A stretch of DNA of 20,640 nucleotides from JAWLBR01 sp041687495 (GTDB lineage Bacteria > Bacillota > Limnochordia > DTU087 > JAAYGB01): positions 1-20,640 of the forward strand of contig JAWLBR010000055.1 of the NCBI GenBank assembly GCA_041687495.1. Direction: 5' to 3'. Every line of letters starts with the position of its first letter. Positions within the stretch are counted from its first letter, which is position 1. The notes under the pieces were generated by a model. It was not told the DNA's origin. It made no database searches and saw only the letters and a list, made by a program, of their open reading frames with translations. The translations under genes were made by a program, and so were the position numbers. Positions 1-6,669 of this stretch are shown piece by piece.

Positions 1-1
1 C

Positions 2-523
2 CGACCGCGGGAGGCTGAACTAATCAGAGTCGCCCATCATGAGATCGGACACGCGTTGGTCAGCGAGTTGTTGAAGCCAGGCTCAGTGTCGACGGTGACA
101 GTGACCTCTAGGGGAGCGGCCTTGGGTTACATGCGTCAAAACCCGCAGGATGATCAGTACTTGTACACTCAGGAGGAGTTGGAAGATCAGATCGCGGTGG
201 CTCTGGGAGGAGCCGCAGCCGAAGAGATCTTCTTTGGGAGTAGAAGTACCGGATCCGTAGGTGACTTTGAACACGCTGTGAACGTTGCCAAACGCATGGT
301 GTTCTCCGGTATGTCACCGCTGGGCGTTGTCAGTCAGAAAGACCTGTCAGGTAAGGAACTGCAGGATGCGGTCAACGAAATTGTCAGTAAGCAGCACGGA
401 CGGGTGAGAGAGCTACTGCAGAAGTACCGTGATGGTGCAGCTGGACTGGCAGCTCGGCTCCAAGAGCAGGAGCGCTTGGAGGGAACTGTGATTTCCCAAG
501 TTGCCTCCACTGCGGCTGCGTAA
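2..523 (+). CDS. M41-family (FtsH-like) zinc metallopeptidase, C-terminal part
   Basis: The reading frame is open from base 2, so the N-terminus, including any AAA+ ATPase and membrane part, lies outside the window; about 173 residues are visible. The zinc-binding HExxH motif of peptidase family M41 is HEIGH, encoded at 38-52. It is followed by the family blocks RGAALGYMRQNPQDDQYLYT and DQIAVALGGAAAEEIFFG, then STGSVGDFEHA, whose Asp (codon 263-265) sits where FtsH has its third zinc ligand. FtsH proteases degrade membrane and regulatory proteins processively using ATP. After the zinc-ligand block the sequence is shorter and more divergent than housekeeping FtsH: the usual segment between GMS and the final helices is compressed. 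It may therefore be one of the extra FtsH-like proteases of clostridia rather than FtsH itself. It is convergent with the small minus-strand gene ending at 538. The M41 assignment is secure; the exact orthology is not. Confidence 0.88.
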   Translation, partial: RPREAELIRVAHHEIGHALVSELLKPGSVSTVTVTSRGAALGYMRQNPQDDQYLYTQEELEDQIAVALGGAAAEEIFFGSRSTGSVGDFEHAVNVAKRMVFSGMSPLGVVSQKDLSGKELQDAVNEIVSKQHGRVRELLQKYRDGAAGLAARLQEQERLEGTVISQVASTAAA

Positions 524-537
524 ACAGACAGATTTCG

Positions 538-768
538 TTAGTCCGAATCTCCACTGCGGGAGGTGATACGGCTTGAGTAGATGGCACACTCTCCACCTTC
601 CCAGTGGGTACACCAATGACAGCTCGGTTCTACTCCTGATTCCGCCGTATTCAGCCAGGAGAAACCGTATCCTTGAGCCTCTGAGATCGCCTCATACTCG
701 GTGCAGTGACTAGCAATTGACCTGAGGGCGGGGTCGGCTTCTGGATTCTGATAGTTTCCAGTGTCCAT
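538..768 (-). CDS. Small cysteine-rich protein of unknown function (76 aa)
   Basis: This minus-strand frame runs from ATG at 768 and is preceded by AGAGGTG at a spacing of about 6 nt. A GTG three codons upstream falls inside that ribosome binding site, so I prefer the ATG. I do not recognise the family. The C-terminal half carries CHWCTHWEGGECAIY, a compact C-x2-C-x-H-W-x-G-G-x-C motif of the kind that binds zinc or an Fe-S cluster; one further Cys lies earlier (ASHCTEYE). The N-terminal half is acidic and has no membrane segment or signal peptide. A second short minus-strand gene at 969-1145 has a related C-x2-C-x-H-F motif and a similar ribosome binding site, so the two probably form a pair of the same type. 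No good promoter is visible directly upstream. A hairpin of GCTGT and ACAGC around GAAA lies in the leader. Confidence 0.62.
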   Translation of the reverse strand: MDTGNYQNPEADPALRSIASHCTEYEAISEAQGYGFSWLNTAESGVEPSCHWCTHWEGGECAIYSSRITSRSGDSD

Positions 769-827
769 AGCAGGCACCTCTTTCTATTGCAGCGGCTGTT
801 TTCACAGCAATTTGGTTGAGGTTAGTA

Positions 828-889
828 TTGCCCAAAATAAGAAAAACTCACCCTCCATCGGAAATGGTCTCCTTTGGGCGGTGAGTTTC
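828..889 (-). terminator. Rho-independent terminator of the 58-aa minus-strand gene
   Basis: AAACTCACC (844-852) pairs perfectly with GGTGAGTTT (880-888). The long loop contains a second small stem, CCAT (855-858) with ATGG (864-867). Read on the minus strand, the stem is followed by TTTTTCTTATTTT. The position about 80 nt past the stop at 969 fits that gene. The loop is longer than usual, and some read-through into the 76-aa gene is possible. Confidence 0.55.
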
Positions 890-923
890 TTGTATTCTAT
901 GATGTTTTTTTGTATTCTATGAT
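890..923. repeat. Tandem direct repeat of 14 bp, 20-bp period
   Basis: TTGTATTCTATGAT occurs at 890-903 and again, identical, at 910-923, separated by GTTTTT. It lies between the terminator hairpin and the end of the 58-aa gene. I cannot assign a function. It could be a protein binding site with two turns of helix between copies, or a small local duplication. Confidence 0.8.
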
Positions 924-968
924 ATCGTTTCACTCCTGGTGTCGCTGTAAGTAGGCTAATCTGCTGCT

Positions 969-1145
969 CTAGGGCTTACAGGCCGCGCCGGCGCCCAGGC
1001 CAGAAGCCAGTGAATTGTCGTAAGTGAAGTTGATTCTGCGCTTAGCTCGGTAGCACAGAACACCGCTATTGTGGAATCCCCCGAAGTGCTCACACGTCAG
1101 GCAGCGACTGGGGCGGATCTTCCACTTGCGTTCTGGACACACCAT
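969..1145 (-). CDS. Small cysteine-rich protein of unknown function (58 aa)
   Basis: This is a short minus-strand gene starting at ATG 1145 and ending in TAG at 969-971. AGAGAGGTG stands about 9 nt upstream as a ribosome binding site, and a near-consensus sigma-A promoter (1252-1279) lies about 100 nt upstream. The protein begins MVCPERKWKIRPSRCLTCEH. It has C-x2-C-x-H-F-G-G and another Cys (VLCYR) 13 residues after the second Cys of that pair, then a basic stretch AKRR and a glycine/alanine-rich tail with a last Cys (AACKP). The motif resembles the CHWCTHW motif of the 76-aa protein encoded at 538-768, which suggests a shared metal- or redox-binding fold. I do not recognise the family. The promoter, ribosome binding site and terminator together make a real gene likely despite its size. 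Confidence 0.66.
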   Translation of the reverse strand: MVCPERKWKIRPSRCLTCEHFGGFHNSGVLCYRAKRRINFTYDNSLASGLGAGAACKP

Positions 1146-1251
1146 TGTGGGTTACACCTCTCTTTCTTTGGAAGGCTGGAGTTGATCTATTTAAACGTTT
1201 CAAAAAGACTTGAACAAAAACCGCCCAGCTAACCCATGGCGGACTGCCACC

Positions 1252-1279
1252 ATTATACCACCCTGCCGGGGGCAGTCAA
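1252..1279 (-). promoter_or_regulatory. Sigma-A promoter for the 58-aa gene
   Basis: On the minus strand TTGACT (1274-1279) and a perfect TATAAT (1252-1257) are separated by 16 bp. The start would be near 1245, giving a leader of about 100 nt. That leader begins with a short hairpin, CCGCC (from GGCGG at 1238-1242) with GGCGG (from CCGCC at 1221-1225), followed by TTTTTG. Confidence 0.72.
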
Positions 1280-1353
1280 TGTCCCACCCTGTGGTTCACA
1301 CAATCTTTACCTAAACTGGTTAAGAATATTTATGCAGTTGCTCCCTTAACAGA

Positions 1354-1490
1354 CTCTCGAGAGGAACTATTAGCAAACTTCGCAGTTTGTGCAGGGAAAT
1401 TGCTGTCAGCGGAAAGAATCAAGTATGTGGTAGCTAACTGAGGGGAGGAAGGTGCGTTCTCTAGAATGCGCAGGGTGACTGAAGCGCACC
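1354..1490 (+). promoter_or_regulatory. Structured leader of cinA
   Basis: The 350-bp gap between the two divergent genes 969-1145 and cinA holds, besides the minus-strand promoter, a run of dyads on the cinA side. These are the perfect palindrome CTCTCGAGAG (1354-1363), a hairpin CAAACT/AGTTTG around TCGC (1374-1389), a strong Shine-Dalgarno GGGGAGG (1442-1448), and the inverted repeat GGTGCG (1451-1456) with CGCACC (1485-1490). The last stem ends six bases before the cinA ATG. I see no convincing sigma-A promoter for cinA; TTTACC near 1306 with TATTTA near 1327 is only a weak match. Confidence 0.45.
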
Positions 1491-1496
1491 GTTTTG

Positions 1497-2741
1497 ATGA
1501 AGGCTGAGATATTGACTATTGGTACAGAGCTGCTCTTAGGTGAGATTGTTGACACTAATGCGGCGTTCCTGGCTCGGACACTGGCTGGATGTGGAGTGAG
1601 TGTCTATTACAAATCTACCGTAGGGGACAACTTCCAGAGAATGGTAGCCGCCATTGAGCAGGCGGTGCGCCGTTCGGATTTGGTTATTACCAGCGGGGGT
1701 CTGGGGCCGACCACCGACGACCTAACTAAGGAAGCGGTGGCTGCTGCCTTACAGAAAGAACTGGCTTTTAGTCAAGAGGCTATGGATATGGTCTCAGAGA
1801 AGTTCGTGCATCGCCATGCTCGTATGGCAGCGAACAATGAGCGACAGGCCACCATACCGCAGGGAGCCCAGTTGATTCCCAATAGGTGGGGTACGGCACC
1901 GGGAACAATCTGCGAATCTGGCGAAAGCGTCGTAATCTCTCTTCCCGGAGTGCCTCGGGAACTGGAAGGGATGATGACTGAGACTGTCGTTCCCTATGTA
2001 CTCCAGCGCCTTTCGGGTCAAGGGGCGATTATTCATTCGCGCACGATTCGGTTCTTTGGGATCGGAGAGTCCAGCCTAGAACAGGAGTTGGCAGATGTTG
2101 TGGCTGGGCAGACGAACCCGACGGTAGCGTTGTACGCCGGCTCTGGAGAGGTGCGGATTCGGCTCACTGCTTTTGCTTCGTCAATGGAAGAAGCGAAGGC
2201 AATGATTGCGCCCATCGAGGAGGAAATCTCTCAACGGGTTGGTCAGTATATCTACGGCTATGATGATGATAATCTCGAATCGGTAACTGGGCAGCTACTG
2301 ATGCAGCGGGGATACACGGTGACATTGGCTGAGTCGTGCACCGGTGGCCTGGTGTCTCACCGGCTGACCAATGTGCCTGGCAGCTCAGGTTACTATATGC
2401 GGGGAGCAGTTACCTACAGCAATGAGGCCAAGCAGGAAGTCCTTGGAGTTCCTCACAAGTTATTAGCAGACCACGGAGCGGTGAGTTGGCAGACAGCGGT
2501 GGCCATGGCTGAGGGTGCCAAACGGTGGGGTAAGACCGACTTTGGAGTCTCGATCACCGGGATTGCTGGCCCCGGTGGAGGAACAGAGGAAAAGCCAGTT
2601 GGCTTGGTGTACGCAGCGGTAGCTGGTCCGGGGTCCACCACGTGGCAGGAATTTCGTTTCTACGGAGACAGGCAGATGATCAAAGACCGAACTGCCCTCA
2701 ACGTGATCAACATGCTGCGGCAGTATATCCTCACTTTGTAG
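1497..2741 (+). CDS. cinA: CinA, competence/damage-inducible protein A (nicotinamide-nucleotide amidase type)
   Basis: The 414-residue product has the two-domain CinA layout. The N-terminal molybdopterin-binding-like (MoCF_biosynth) domain has GTELLLGEIVDTN, TSGGLGPTTDD and PGVPRELEGM. The C-terminal PncC-type amidase domain begins around residue 270 with TLAESCTGGL (catalytic Ser in the SCTGG block) and continues with GAVTYSNEAK and VSITGIAGPGGG. In characterised members the protein hydrolyses NMN to nicotinate mononucleotide and ADP-ribose-like pyrophosphates in pyridine nucleotide salvage. Location directly before recA is the classical arrangement. I chose ATG 1497 over TTG 1494 because the family starts M-K-A-E-I. 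No Shine-Dalgarno lies at normal distance; the strong GGGGAGG is about 48 nt upstream, across a hairpin. The gap to recA contains two short GC hairpins (2741-2769) without a T-run. Confidence 0.95.
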   Translation: MKAEILTIGTELLLGEIVDTNAAFLARTLAGCGVSVYYKSTVGDNFQRMVAAIEQAVRRSDLVITSGGLGPTTDDLTKEAVAAALQKELAFSQEAMDMVSEKFVHRHARMAANNERQATIPQGAQLIPNRWGTAPGTICESGESVVISLPGVPRELEGMMTETVVPYVLQRLSGQGAIIHSRTIRFFGIGESSLEQELADVVAGQTNPTVALYAGSGEVRIRLTAFASSMEEAKAMIAPIEEEISQRVGQYIYGYDDDNLESVTGQLLMQRGYTVTLAESCTGGLVSHRLTNVPGSSGYYMRGAVTYSNEAKQEVLGVPHKLLADHGAVSWQTAVAMAEGAKRWGKTDFGVSITGIAGPGGGTEEKPVGLVYAAVAGPGSTTWQEFRFYGDRQMIKDRTALNVINMLRQYILTL

Positions 2742-2812
2742 GGAGTACCTCCCGGCAAGGATTTTGCCGCCCGGTGCAGAAAGTGTTCTTGTGCCACAGG
2801 TTTCCTTGAGAG

Positions 2813-2863
2813 TTGTAACAGCAGAGAGAATCTGATATTGTTATATGCAGGAACAAACGTTTG
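2813..2863 (+). promoter_or_regulatory. recA promoter with LexA-like SOS box
   Basis: TTGTAA (2813-2818) is followed 17 bp later by TATTGT (2836-2841), which has an upstream TG giving an extended -10. Immediately downstream GGAACAAACGTTTG (2850-2863) resembles the Gram-positive LexA/DinR site CGAAC-N4-GTTCG: GAAC and GTT match, with one mismatch in each half. Its place over the transcription start is where a repressor would block initiation. Confidence 0.55.
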
Positions 2864-2909
2864 CCATGCAGGGCGGTTTTCTTTGGCCAGCAAGGGAGGA
2901 GTCTTGAAT

Positions 2910-3938
2910 TTGTCAGAGCGGCAGAAAGCTTTAGACGTGGCTTTGCACCAGATTGAGCGCCAATTTGGTAAAGGCTCAATCATGAAGTTGGGAGAGGCTA
3001 CGCCTGTAAATGTGTCCGTTATTTCCACTGGATCTTTGGCGTTGGATTTGGCGTTGGGTGTAGGAGGGATCCCTCGGGGTAGGATTGTAGAGGTGTATGG
3101 ACCGGAGTCATCTGGTAAAACTACATTGGCTCTGCACTTGATCGCAGAAGCTCAAAAAGCAGGTGGAATTGCTGCCTTCATCGATGCAGAACACGCGCAG
3201 GATCCTGTCTATGCCAAGCGACTGGGCGTAGATATTGACAATCTGCTCATCTCACAGCCCGACATGGCTGAACAAGCTCTGGAGATCGCAGAGGCATTGG
3301 TACGCAGCGGGGCTGTTGACGTGATTGTAATCGACTCTGTTGCCGCGTTAGTTCCGCGGGCCGAGATCGAAGGTGAGATGGGCGATGCCCATGTTGGTCT
3401 GCAGGCGCGCCTGATGAGTCAAGCTTTGCGGAAGCTGACCGGTGCCATCAGCAAGTCCCGGACCACTGTCTTGTTTACCAACCAAATTCGGGAAAAAGTG
3501 GGCGTGATGTTTGGTTCACCGGAGACCACACCCGGTGGACGAGCTCTCAAGTTTTACGCATCGGTTCGCATGGACATCCGCCGAATAGATTCCATCAAGC
3601 AGGGTACCGATGTGATGGGTAACCGCACTCGGGTTCGAGTCGTTAAGAATAAGGTTGCCCCACCCTTCCGAGAGGCGGAATTTGACATCATGTATGGGGA
3701 AGGTATCTCTCGGGTTGGTGACGTGCTGGATATTGGAGCCAATCTGGACATCGTGAACAAGAGCGGGGCTTGGTACTCCTACGGCGATATTCGTTTGGGC
3801 CAAGGCCGGGAGAACTCGAAGCAGTTCTTGCGGGAGAATCCAGAGCTAGCAATCGAGATCGAGAGCAAGATTCGGGAGCAAGCCGGACTTCCGGAGATAA
3901 AGAGTAAAGAACAGGCCGATGAGGAACAGGCTCAATGA
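2910..3938 (+). CDS. recA: RecA recombinase
   Basis: The product is 342 residues, the usual RecA length. RecA forms ATP-dependent filaments on single-stranded DNA, catalyses strand exchange, and triggers LexA self-cleavage. The sequence opens with SERQKALDVALHQIERQFGK. It has the Walker A motif GPESSGKT at residues 64-71, the Walker B region VDVIVIDSVAALVP, the loop L2 region FTNQIREKVGVMFGSPETTP, and GGRALKFYASVRMDIRR. The C-terminus is short and acidic/Gln-rich. AAGGGAGGAG (2892-2901) precedes two possible TTG starts, 2904 and 2910. I use 2910 because it gives the common M-S-E-R-Q start, but 2904 (adding two residues) is nearly as good. An in-frame extension further upstream would run through the promoter and is rejected. 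It overlaps recX by 4 bp, so the two are translationally coupled. Confidence 0.98.
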   Translation: MSERQKALDVALHQIERQFGKGSIMKLGEATPVNVSVISTGSLALDLALGVGGIPRGRIVEVYGPESSGKTTLALHLIAEAQKAGGIAAFIDAEHAQDPVYAKRLGVDIDNLLISQPDMAEQALEIAEALVRSGAVDVIVIDSVAALVPRAEIEGEMGDAHVGLQARLMSQALRKLTGAISKSRTTVLFTNQIREKVGVMFGSPETTPGGRALKFYASVRMDIRRIDSIKQGTDVMGNRTRVRVVKNKVAPPFREAEFDIMYGEGISRVGDVLDIGANLDIVNKSGAWYSYGDIRLGQGRENSKQFLRENPELAIEIESKIREQAGLPEIKSKEQADEEQAQ

Positions 3939-4627
3939 GGTTTCGAAACCGCAAGAAGGAGCTGCCAACGCTTCCCCCAGGGGACGGTCCGTGGACACTG
4001 ACTTCCCATCGCCTAGTGGGCGCCGATGATATTGAACTGGAGTTTGATGGTCAGTATCTTATTTGTCTTGACGCTGAGACTTTCTACCAGCAGACTTACT
4101 CCGATGGTGCCTTAGTGGAGCGAGGGCAAGTTGAGCAGATGGTTCAGGCTCATCTGACTAAGTGGTGCAAGATGCGGGCGATCAATCTGCTGTCATACCG
4201 TCCCCGCTCTGAGTATGAGGTTAGGCAGTACCTACAGCGGCTAGAAGTCAACACGGAGTGCATCGACTCGGTGGTTGCCTGGCTTAAAGAACAGAATCTG
4301 ATTAATGATCGAGAGTTTGTTGCCCGCTGGGCAGAAAATCGAGCGGCCACCAATCCCATGGGCAGGCACCGGCTGATAGCTGAGCTTGCACAAAAAGGGA
4401 TCGATCGAGCTATCATTGAAGAGACCCTGGATCAACTCATAGAGCTGCCTGATGAGTACAGCTGTGCCCTCAAGCTAGCGAAAAAACAGGCATGGCGTTA
4501 CAGAAATAGTGAGCCCGAAGCTGCAAGGCGAAAACTCATGGCTTTTTTGCAGCGGAGGGGCTTTGCCTTTGACACGGTGCGAGCCGTAACAGCCAGCATT
4601 CTCTCCTCCGTAGTTGACGGCGAGTGA
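3935..4627 (+). CDS. recX: RecX, RecA regulatory protein
   Basis: The 230-residue product is basic and helical, starting in the ATGA overlap with the recA stop. RecX binds within RecA filaments and limits or modulates their activity. The recognisable RecX region covers about residues 70-225: INLLSYRPRSEYEVRQYLQR, VVAWLKEQNLINDREFVARW, GRHRLIAELAQKGID and EAARRKLMAFLQRRGF, the three repeated three-helix units of the family. The first 65 residues form an extra N-terminal region of the type found in Gram-positive RecX. Co-transcription with recA places it under the same SOS-type control. Confidence 0.93.
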   Translation: MRFRNRKKELPTLPPGDGPWTLTSHRLVGADDIELEFDGQYLICLDAETFYQQTYSDGALVERGQVEQMVQAHLTKWCKMRAINLLSYRPRSEYEVRQYLQRLEVNTECIDSVVAWLKEQNLINDREFVARWAENRAATNPMGRHRLIAELAQKGIDRAIIEETLDQLIELPDEYSCALKLAKKQAWRYRNSEPEAARRKLMAFLQRRGFAFDTVRAVTASILSSVVDGE

Positions 4628-4631
4628 TAGC

Positions 4632-4660
4632 TTGACAGCATATTCTTCAAGGGATAAAAT
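4632..4660 (+). promoter_or_regulatory. Sigma-A promoter upstream of rny
   Basis: A perfect -35, TTGACA (4632-4637), is followed after exactly 17 bp by TAAAAT (4655-4660). The start would be near 4667, so rny has a leader of about 190 nt. Confidence 0.75.
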
Positions 4661-4751
4661 TAAATGAGCGGGCTTTGTTTGTTTGGTAAGGTTTGTGTTT
4701 ATAGATGAATGTGCGTGGCTGGCAAACAACATATGCGCAAGAATGTTGGAG

Positions 4752-4774
4752 GCCGAGTGTAATACTCGGCTTTC
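4752..4774 (+). terminator. Hairpin in the rny leader (possible attenuator)
   Basis: GCCGAGT (4752-4758) pairs with ACTCGGC (4764-4770) across the 5-nt loop GTAAT, followed by TTTCGCT. The T-run is short, so termination would be partial. Because it lies between the sigma-A promoter and rny, it could act as an attenuator or as a processing signal. Confidence 0.4.
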
Positions 4775-4856
4775 GCTGGTCTAGGTGACTGGTGGCGACA
4801 GCCGGTTCCTGCCTGTTGGGCTGGCCATGCTTTGGACTGACCATATGAGGTGGGGG

Positions 4857-6395
4857 GTGAACCGTATCGCAGTTTTGTATTATTTATTAGTTGCAGCTGC
4901 ATCCCTCGGCATTGGATACCTGGTGCGTAAGTTCATTGCCGAGGCTAAGATAGCATCAGCTGAGGAAGCTGCCCAAAAAATCGTTCAGGATGCTGAGAAG
5001 GATGGCGAGGCCAAGAAACGGGAGGCTTTGCTCGAAGCTAAAGAAGAGATCCACGGCTTGCGTTCCGAAATGGAGAGGGAAAATCGGGAGCGCCGCAACG
5101 AGCTGGCAGCAATTGAACGGCGGCTGATGCAAAAAGAAGAGACTCTTGATCGGAAGCTGGAGAACGTCGAGCGCAAAGATGAGCAATTGAACCGGCAGCG
5201 GAACGAACTTGAGCGGATGCGAGAGGAACTAGATGAGACTCTGAATAAACAGCGCAGTGAGCTAGAGCGACTGTCAGGGCTCAGCAGCGATGATGCTAAA
5301 GCTCTGATTCTCAAGCAAGTTGAGGACGAAGTCAAGCATGAGACTGCTAAGATGATTAAGGAAATTGAGACGCAAGCTAAAGACGAGGCCGAAAAGAGAG
5401 CTCGCAATGTGGTCTCCCAGGCAATTCAGAGGTGTGCCGCCGACCACGCTGCAGAGACAACAGTTTCTGTAGTGAACCTGCCTAACGACGAGATGAAAGG
5501 TAGGATAATCGGCCGGGAGGGTCGAAACATTAGAGCGCTGGAAACACTGACCGGAATCGACCTGATCATCGATGACACACCTGAAGCAGTTATTTTGTCT
5601 GGATTTGACCCGGTGAGGCGAGAGATTGCCCGGATTGCCTTGGAACGCCTAATTACAGATGGGCGAATTCACCCAGCTCGCATTGAAGAGATGGTTGACA
5701 AGGCTAAGAAGGAAGTAGACTCGGTGATTCGTGAGGAAGGTGAGCAGGCTACCTTTGAAACAAAGGTACATGGTCTGCACCCGGAACTGGTGAAGCTCTT
5801 AGGCCGTTTGCGTTTCCGGACTAGCTACGGTCAGAACGTTTTGAAACACTCCGTCGAAGTAGCTCATTTGGCGGCGATCATGGCCGCAGAACTGGGTGCC
5901 GACGAGAAAGTGGCAAAACGGGCTGGCTTGCTTCATGATATCGGCAAGGCAGTTGACCACGAGGTTGAGGGTACCCATGTACAGATCGGTGTGGATCTTT
6001 TGCGGAAGTACAAAGAGTCCGAAGAAGTCATTCACGCCATGGCCTGTCATCATGGAGACTTTGAGCCTCAGACCGTTGAGGCTGTGTTGGTGGCAGCCGC
6101 GGATTCGGTCTCGGCAGCCCGCCCTGGGGCACGTCGGGAAACACTGGAGTCGTATATCAAACGCTTGGAGAAGTTGGAGGCCATCGCCGACTCCTTTGAG
6201 GGAGTCGAGAAAGCCTTTGCGATTCAAGCCGGTCGCGAGATCCGAATCATGGTGAAGCCCGATCGAGTGGGAGACAGTATGTCTGCACAAATTGCGCGGG
6301 ACATTGTTAAGCGCATCGAATCAGAATTGGAATATCCAGGTCAGATCAAGGTCACGGTAATTCGAGAGACTCGAGCCGTGGAGTATGCCCGCTAG
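4857..6395 (+). CDS. rny: Ribonuclease Y
   Basis: From GTG 4857 the product is 512 residues, the normal length for RNase Y, the membrane-anchored endoribonuclease that initiates mRNA decay in many Bacillota. A single N-terminal membrane helix (YYLLVAAASLGIGYLV) is followed by a long charged coiled coil to about residue 195. Next come a KH RNA-binding domain with GRIIGREGRNIRALE near residue 215, and an HD phosphohydrolase domain with HSVEVA and HDIGKAVDHE (His 360). The C-terminal region ends IKVTVIRETRAVEYAR, typical of the family. ATG 4845 is an alternative in-frame start; the GAGGTGGGG run just before 4857 supports GTG, although spacing is short. The usual companion gene ymdB does not follow; spoVS comes next after a terminator. 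Confidence 0.96.
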   Translation: MNRIAVLYYLLVAAASLGIGYLVRKFIAEAKIASAEEAAQKIVQDAEKDGEAKKREALLEAKEEIHGLRSEMERENRERRNELAAIERRLMQKEETLDRKLENVERKDEQLNRQRNELERMREELDETLNKQRSELERLSGLSSDDAKALILKQVEDEVKHETAKMIKEIETQAKDEAEKRARNVVSQAIQRCAADHAAETTVSVVNLPNDEMKGRIIGREGRNIRALETLTGIDLIIDDTPEAVILSGFDPVRREIARIALERLITDGRIHPARIEEMVDKAKKEVDSVIREEGEQATFETKVHGLHPELVKLLGRLRFRTSYGQNVLKHSVEVAHLAAIMAAELGADEKVAKRAGLLHDIGKAVDHEVEGTHVQIGVDLLRKYKESEEVIHAMACHHGDFEPQTVEAVLVAAADSVSAARPGARRETLESYIKRLEKLEAIADSFEGVEKAFAIQAGREIRIMVKPDRVGDSMSAQIARDIVKRIESELEYPGQIKVTVIRETRAVEYAR

Positions 6396-6419
6396 CGTAA
6401 CCAAGATCTGATGCGTGAT

Positions 6420-6456
6420 TACAGGCATCCCCACTTGGGGGTGCCTGTTAATTTAT
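6420..6456 (+). terminator. Terminator after rny
   Basis: ACAGGCA and TGCCTGT enclose an inner CCCC/GGGG pairing to make a long GC-rich stem (6421-6448), followed by TAATTTAT. It lies about 25 bp after the rny stop. Confidence 0.75.
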
Positions 6457-6573
6457 GCGGTTGTTCCACTGGCCTGAGGGGTCAAGCGCCGCACCCGCTG
6501 AACTGGTATAAGCTGCCAAGTCACCCAGATCTTTCCTGATCCGGCAAAAAATATGAGAAAATTGTTCGTAAAA

Positions 6574-6603
6574 AAAGGATTTCTCACTCGGTGCAAAAAA
6601 TAT
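6574..6603 (+). promoter_or_regulatory. Sigma-H-like promoter of spoVS
   Basis: AAAGGATTT (6574-6582) fits the sigma-H -35 consensus RNAGGAWWW. After 12 bp, AAAAAATAT (6595-6603) matches the -10 RNNGAATWW with one mismatch (A for G). In Bacillus subtilis spoVS is a sigma-H gene, so position, spacing and target gene agree. The A-rich sequence makes a chance match possible. Confidence 0.5.
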
Positions 6604-6669
6604 GTGTTTGTAGAAGTAGTAGAGATTGCACGCAAACATGGCCAAACACATGAGGGAGGTTGACGTGAC

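Noticed and set aside
1193..1200. AAACGTTT palindrome, also present in the recA box, as a second LexA site
   Set aside because: The flanking GAAC/GTTC bases needed for a LexA site are absent. An 8-bp palindrome of this kind is expected by chance.
1216..1242. Attenuator in the leader of the 58-aa gene
   Set aside because: The stem and following T5 look like a terminator, but they start only about 3 nt after the predicted transcription start, too early for normal RNA-based termination.
1452..1478. Eight-codon leader peptide (GTG start) before cinA
   Set aside because: The frame is open and in the cinA frame, but the GTG is only 3 nt from the Shine-Dalgarno core and is part of the hairpin stem. 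There is no codon bias suggestive of attenuation.
1354..1490. T-box riboswitch upstream of cinA
   Set aside because: The region has several hairpins and an AGGGTG string, but no T-box antiterminator sequence, no terminator with a T-run, and cinA is not an amino acid gene.
2741..2769. Terminator between cinA and recA
   Set aside because: Two GC hairpins are present but no T-run follows, so I do not call an intrinsic terminator.
2838..2909. Extended N-terminus of RecA
   Set aside because: The in-frame extension crosses the -10 and the SOS-like box, and it is not found in RecA proteins.
4985..5407. A 140-codon minus-strand open frame inside rny
   Set aside because: It is the antisense of the charged coiled-coil region, giving a Ser/Arg-rich low-complexity product with no ribosome binding site.
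5799..6290. A 163-codon minus-strand open frame inside rny
   Set aside because: It lies opposite the conserved HD domain of RNase Y. The product shows no recognisable motif and there is no promoter or ribosome binding site.
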